A stretch of DNA of 64,000 bases, taken from contig NZ_JAGPYQ010000001.1 in NCBI RefSeq assembly GCF_018070025.1, forward strand, positions 7,626,001-7,690,000, in the 5' to 3' direction. The notes beneath the pieces are model-generated. The model ran no database searches. It saw nothing but the letters and a program-made list of their open reading frames with translations, and had not been told where the DNA came from. A program made the translations under genes and the position numbers. Positions 61,842 to 64,000 of this stretch are shown piece by piece (positions within the stretch are counted from its first letter, which is position 1; each line of letters opens with the position of its first letter). This DNA comes from Streptomyces liliiviolaceus. GTDB taxonomy: Bacteria > Actinomycetota > Actinomycetes > Streptomycetales > Streptomycetaceae.

Positions 61842-62738
61842 TCAGCGCCCCAGCTCGCCGCGGAGGTCGCCCATGCTCAGCGGGTCGGCCGGCTCCTCCA
61901 GGGGCGGCAGCGCCGGGAGGGCGTCCCAGGGCACCTGCACCTTGCGGAGATCCTTGCGGACCCGGTCCGCGAGCTTTCTCGTGTCACGGCGGTTCATGAG
62001 CGCCCCGACGGCCGCGCCCACCATGAACGGCATCAGGTTCGGCAGGTTGCGGACCGTGCGCTTCATGATCTGCTGGCGCAGCTCGCGCTTCATCTGGCCC
62101 CCGAGGGCCGCGTTGAGCGTCGACGGCTTGGTCACGTCGATGCCGCGCTCCTCCGACCACGAGTTCAGATATGTGGTCGAGCGCTCTTTCAGGTTGCCGG
62201 GCGGTCGCAGGCCGTAGACCTCGTACAGCTCGGCGATCAGCTTCAGTTCGATCGCGGCGACGCCGGTGACCTCGGCGGCCAGCTCGGTGGGCATGGCCGG
62301 CGGTACGGGCATCATCGCGGCGGCGCCGACGCCCGCGCCCACGGTGGACGTGGCGTTGCACGCGCCCGCGACGAGTTTGTCCGCGAGCTGTTCGGGCCCG
62401 AGGCCCGGGAACTGCCTGCGGAGTGCGGCGAGGTCGCGTACGGGGATCCGCGGGGCGATCTCGATGATGCGGTCGGTGACGTACGCCAGGGCGGCCCTGG
62501 CCCGGCTGCCGCCCTTACGGACGCCTTCCGCGACCCCGTGGCCGACGGCGGCCGCCCGGCGTCTGGCGACAGGCGCCTTGGTCACCGGCACCTCCAGGGC
62601 GCCGGAAGCGCCTGTCGCGTCCGCTGCTTCGAGCGAGGCCGGGAGGCCCCGCTCGTCGTCGTGCAAGCCGTCCTGGGACGGACCGGCCGCTCCCCGGTCA
62701 CGGAAGCGGCGCTTCCAGGGCGGGGTCGAGCCTGTCAC
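61842..62738 (-). CDS. Conserved actinobacterial hypothetical protein
   Basis: A 298-aa protein with GTG start. After a variable N-terminal 70 residues it is helical; a glycine/alanine/proline-rich segment (TVGAGVGAAAMMPVPPAMPTELAAEVTGVAAIELKL) and a late hydrophobic stretch (LPNLMPFMVGAAVGALMN) suggest membrane association. I recognise it as conserved near dut in Streptomyces but can assign no function. Stands 13 bp downstream of the DUF4193 gene. Confidence 0.75.
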   Translation of the reverse strand: MTGSTPPWKRRFRDRGAAGPSQDGLHDDERGLPASLEAADATGASGALEVPVTKAPVARRRAAAVGHGVAEGVRKGGSRARAALAYVTDRIIEIAPRIPVRDLAALRRQFPGLGPEQLADKLVAGACNATSTVGAGVGAAAMMPVPPAMPTELAAEVTGVAAIELKLIAELYEVYGLRPPGNLKERSTTYLNSWSEERGIDVTKPSTLNAALGGQMKRELRQQIMKRTVRNLPNLMPFMVGAAVGALMNRRDTRKLADRVRKDLRKVQVPWDALPALPPLEEPADPLSMGDLRGELGR

Positions 62739-62751
62739 GGCCGACCCTGCC

Positions 62752-63048
62752 TCAGTCGCAGTCGCGGCAGATCGGCTGACCGTTCTTCTCGCGGGCCAGC
62801 TGACTGCGGTGGTGGACCAGGAAGCAGCTCATGCAGGTGAACTCGTCCTGCTGCTTCGGCAGGACCCGGACGGCCAGTTCCTCGTTCGAAAGGTCCGCTC
62901 CGGGCAGTTCCAGGCCTTCGGCCGCCTCGAACTCGTCCACGTCGACCGCCGAAGTCGACTTGTCGTTCCGGCGAGCCTTCAGTTCTTCAAGGCTGTCCGA
63001 GTCGACGTCGTCGTCGGTCTTGCGTGGGGTGTCGTAATCCGTTGCCAT
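62752..63048 (-). CDS. DUF4193 family protein
   Basis: A 98-aa acidic protein beginning MATDYDTPRKTDDD with a C-terminal zinc-ribbon-like motif CMSCFLVHHRSQLA ... CRDCD. This is the DUF4193 signature; function is unknown. GGGGAGAG lies a few bases before the ATG. Confidence 0.88.
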   Translation of the reverse strand: MATDYDTPRKTDDDVDSDSLEELKARRNDKSTSAVDVDEFEAAEGLELPGADLSNEELAVRVLPKQQDEFTCMSCFLVHHRSQLAREKNGQPICRDCD

Positions 63049-63440
63049 TGTCGCTCTCCCCCTCTGGGTGTCTGCGGTGTCTCAGCGCAGGTAACGCGTG
63101 AGAGGCCGGACTTGTGCCCGACCTGAGGCGGAGATTTTGCCTCACATCAAGGTCTGTTACTCAATCGACACCCAACCGGACTCCTGAGGAGTGATCGGCT
63201 TGGATGGCGAAGCGGACCGTACACGGTCCGAATGCCGCACTTCAAAGGCGTCTCACCGTGTACTTCCCGTGATCTCGACCCCCGAAAACCCGGATTTTCC
63301 CGGCTTTACGGCAGTCCCGTTGATCACGGAGGGTAGATGACCGGAAATTGGCCCTGTGATCGATCACACACGAGCGTGCCTTTCGTCTGCCCGGGAAATT
63401 CCGCGCAAAGCGAACATCCTCGCGTGTCGGCGACATGGTC
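63049..63440. other. Intergenic region between DUF4193 and cutS-like gene
   Basis: About 390 bp without a gene. It contains the DUF4193 promoter region at its left end and the terminator zone of the sensor kinase at its right end. Short frames across it have no support. Confidence 0.45.
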
Positions 63441-64000
63441 TCAGATAGGTAGGGCTACTCGCATCACCAGGCCACCCCCCTCGCGCGGTTCCGCGACGAT
63501 GTGGCCACCGTGGGCGCGGGCCACCGACCTGGCGATCGACAGGCCGAGACCCACCCCCTTGTCGCTTCCCGTCCGCTCGGTGCGCAGCCGCCGGAACGGC
63601 TCGAAAAGATTGTCGACCTCGTACGCGGGGACCACGGGTCCGGTGTTCGACACCGTGAGGACCGCCTGGCCGTGCTGCACCTGCGTGACGACCTCGACCC
63701 AGCCGTCCTGGGCCACGTTGTAGCGCACGGCGTTCTGGACGAGGTTCAGGGCGATCCGCTCCAGGAGGACGCCGTTGCCCTGGACGACCGCGGCGGCCCG
63801 CTCCCCGCGGACCTCCACGCCCTTCACGTCCGCCTCGCCGCGCACCTGGTCTATGGCCTGCGAGGCGACCTCGGCGAGGTCGACCGGCTTGCGCTCGACG
63901 ATCTGGTTGTCGCTGCGGGCGAGCAGCAGCAGGCCCTCGACCAGCTGCTCACTGCGCTCGTTGGTGGCGAGCAGGGTCTTGCCCAGCTGCTGCAGCTCCA
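63441..64000 (-). CDS. cutS: Sensor histidine kinase, CutS-like (3' part only)
   Basis: The C-terminal 185 residues of a two-component sensor; the gene continues past the right window edge. Visible are a leucine-rich HisKA helix remnant (ERSEQLVEGLLLLARSDNQ) and a complete HATPase domain with N-box RIALNLVQNAVRYN, DKGVGLGLSIA (G2) and a closing GGGLVMRVALPI. Gene order beside DUF4193 and dut matches the cutRS region of Streptomyces coelicolor as I remember it, so CutS is likely. Confidence 0.75.
   Translation of the reverse strand, partial: ELQQLGKTLLATNERSEQLVEGLLLLARSDNQIVERKPVDLAEVASQAIDQVRGEADVKGVEVRGERAAAVVQGNGVLLERIALNLVQNAVRYNVAQDGWVEVVTQVQHGQAVLTVSNTGPVVPAYEVDNLFEPFRRLRTERTGSDKGVGLGLSIARSVARAHGGHIVAEPREGGGLVMRVALPI

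Overview
The window is high-GC DNA with actinobacterial codon use, GTG starts and short 4-bp gene overlaps. The right end carries a conserved set (cutS-like kinase, DUF4193, dut, DUF3093, DUF3710, kdpDE, OB-fold protein, DUF3159, TrkA pair) that as far as I recall matches Streptomyces chromosomes, so a Streptomyces or close relative is the best fit.

Region 1 (about 0.2-18.8 kb) is a class 1 DISARM anti-phage locus on the minus strand: drmD, drmMI, an insertion, then drmA, drmB and drmC. The insertion is the most striking feature of the window. The last third of drmMI (target-recognition part) lies in a segment bounded by two 266-bp inverted repeats that look identical. A second, silent drmMI 3' end faces it in the opposite orientation, and an intact tyrosine recombinase gene sits next to it. 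Flipping the segment keeps the reading frame and exchanges the methyltransferase C-terminus (1436 versus 1442 aa). This looks like a phase-variable DISARM whose self/non-self mark can change. A Ser/Thr kinase gene and a broken kinase-like gene lie upstream of drmD.

Region 2 (19.3-28.8 kb) holds a zinc-binding hypothetical protein and a complete four-gene Wadjet (JetABCD, type II-like) plasmid-defence operon with 4-bp overlaps at every junction.

Region 3 (29.2-45.3 kb) is a module bounded by about 191-bp imperfect direct repeats that carry the last codons of the rumA/trmA-like gene at 45.3 kb. It contains a UvrD-family helicase fused to a Cas4/AddB-like nuclease domain, a Trypco2-domain protein, and a type I-C CRISPR-Cas effector set (cas3, cas5, cas8c, cas7) with no cas1, cas2 or cas4. 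Two arrays run outward from the cas genes (about 34 and about 39 repeats). Their repeats are extraordinarily degenerate along their whole length.

Region 4 (45.3-64 kb) is core chromosome: RNA methyltransferase, KimA-like potassium transporter, small membrane peptide, two TrkA-type K+ channel subunits, DUF3159 and OB-fold proteins, KdpE/KdpD, an orphan ABC ATPase, a secreted alginate-lyase-like protein, an amidase-like peptidoglycan-binding protein, DUF3710, dUTPase, thioesterase, DUF3093, a conserved hypothetical, DUF4193, and the 3' part of a CutS-like sensor kinase cut by the window edge.

Taken together, roughly 45 kb of stacked defence (DISARM against phage, Wadjet against plasmids, CRISPR against both) abuts a core locus devoted to potassium homeostasis and housekeeping.
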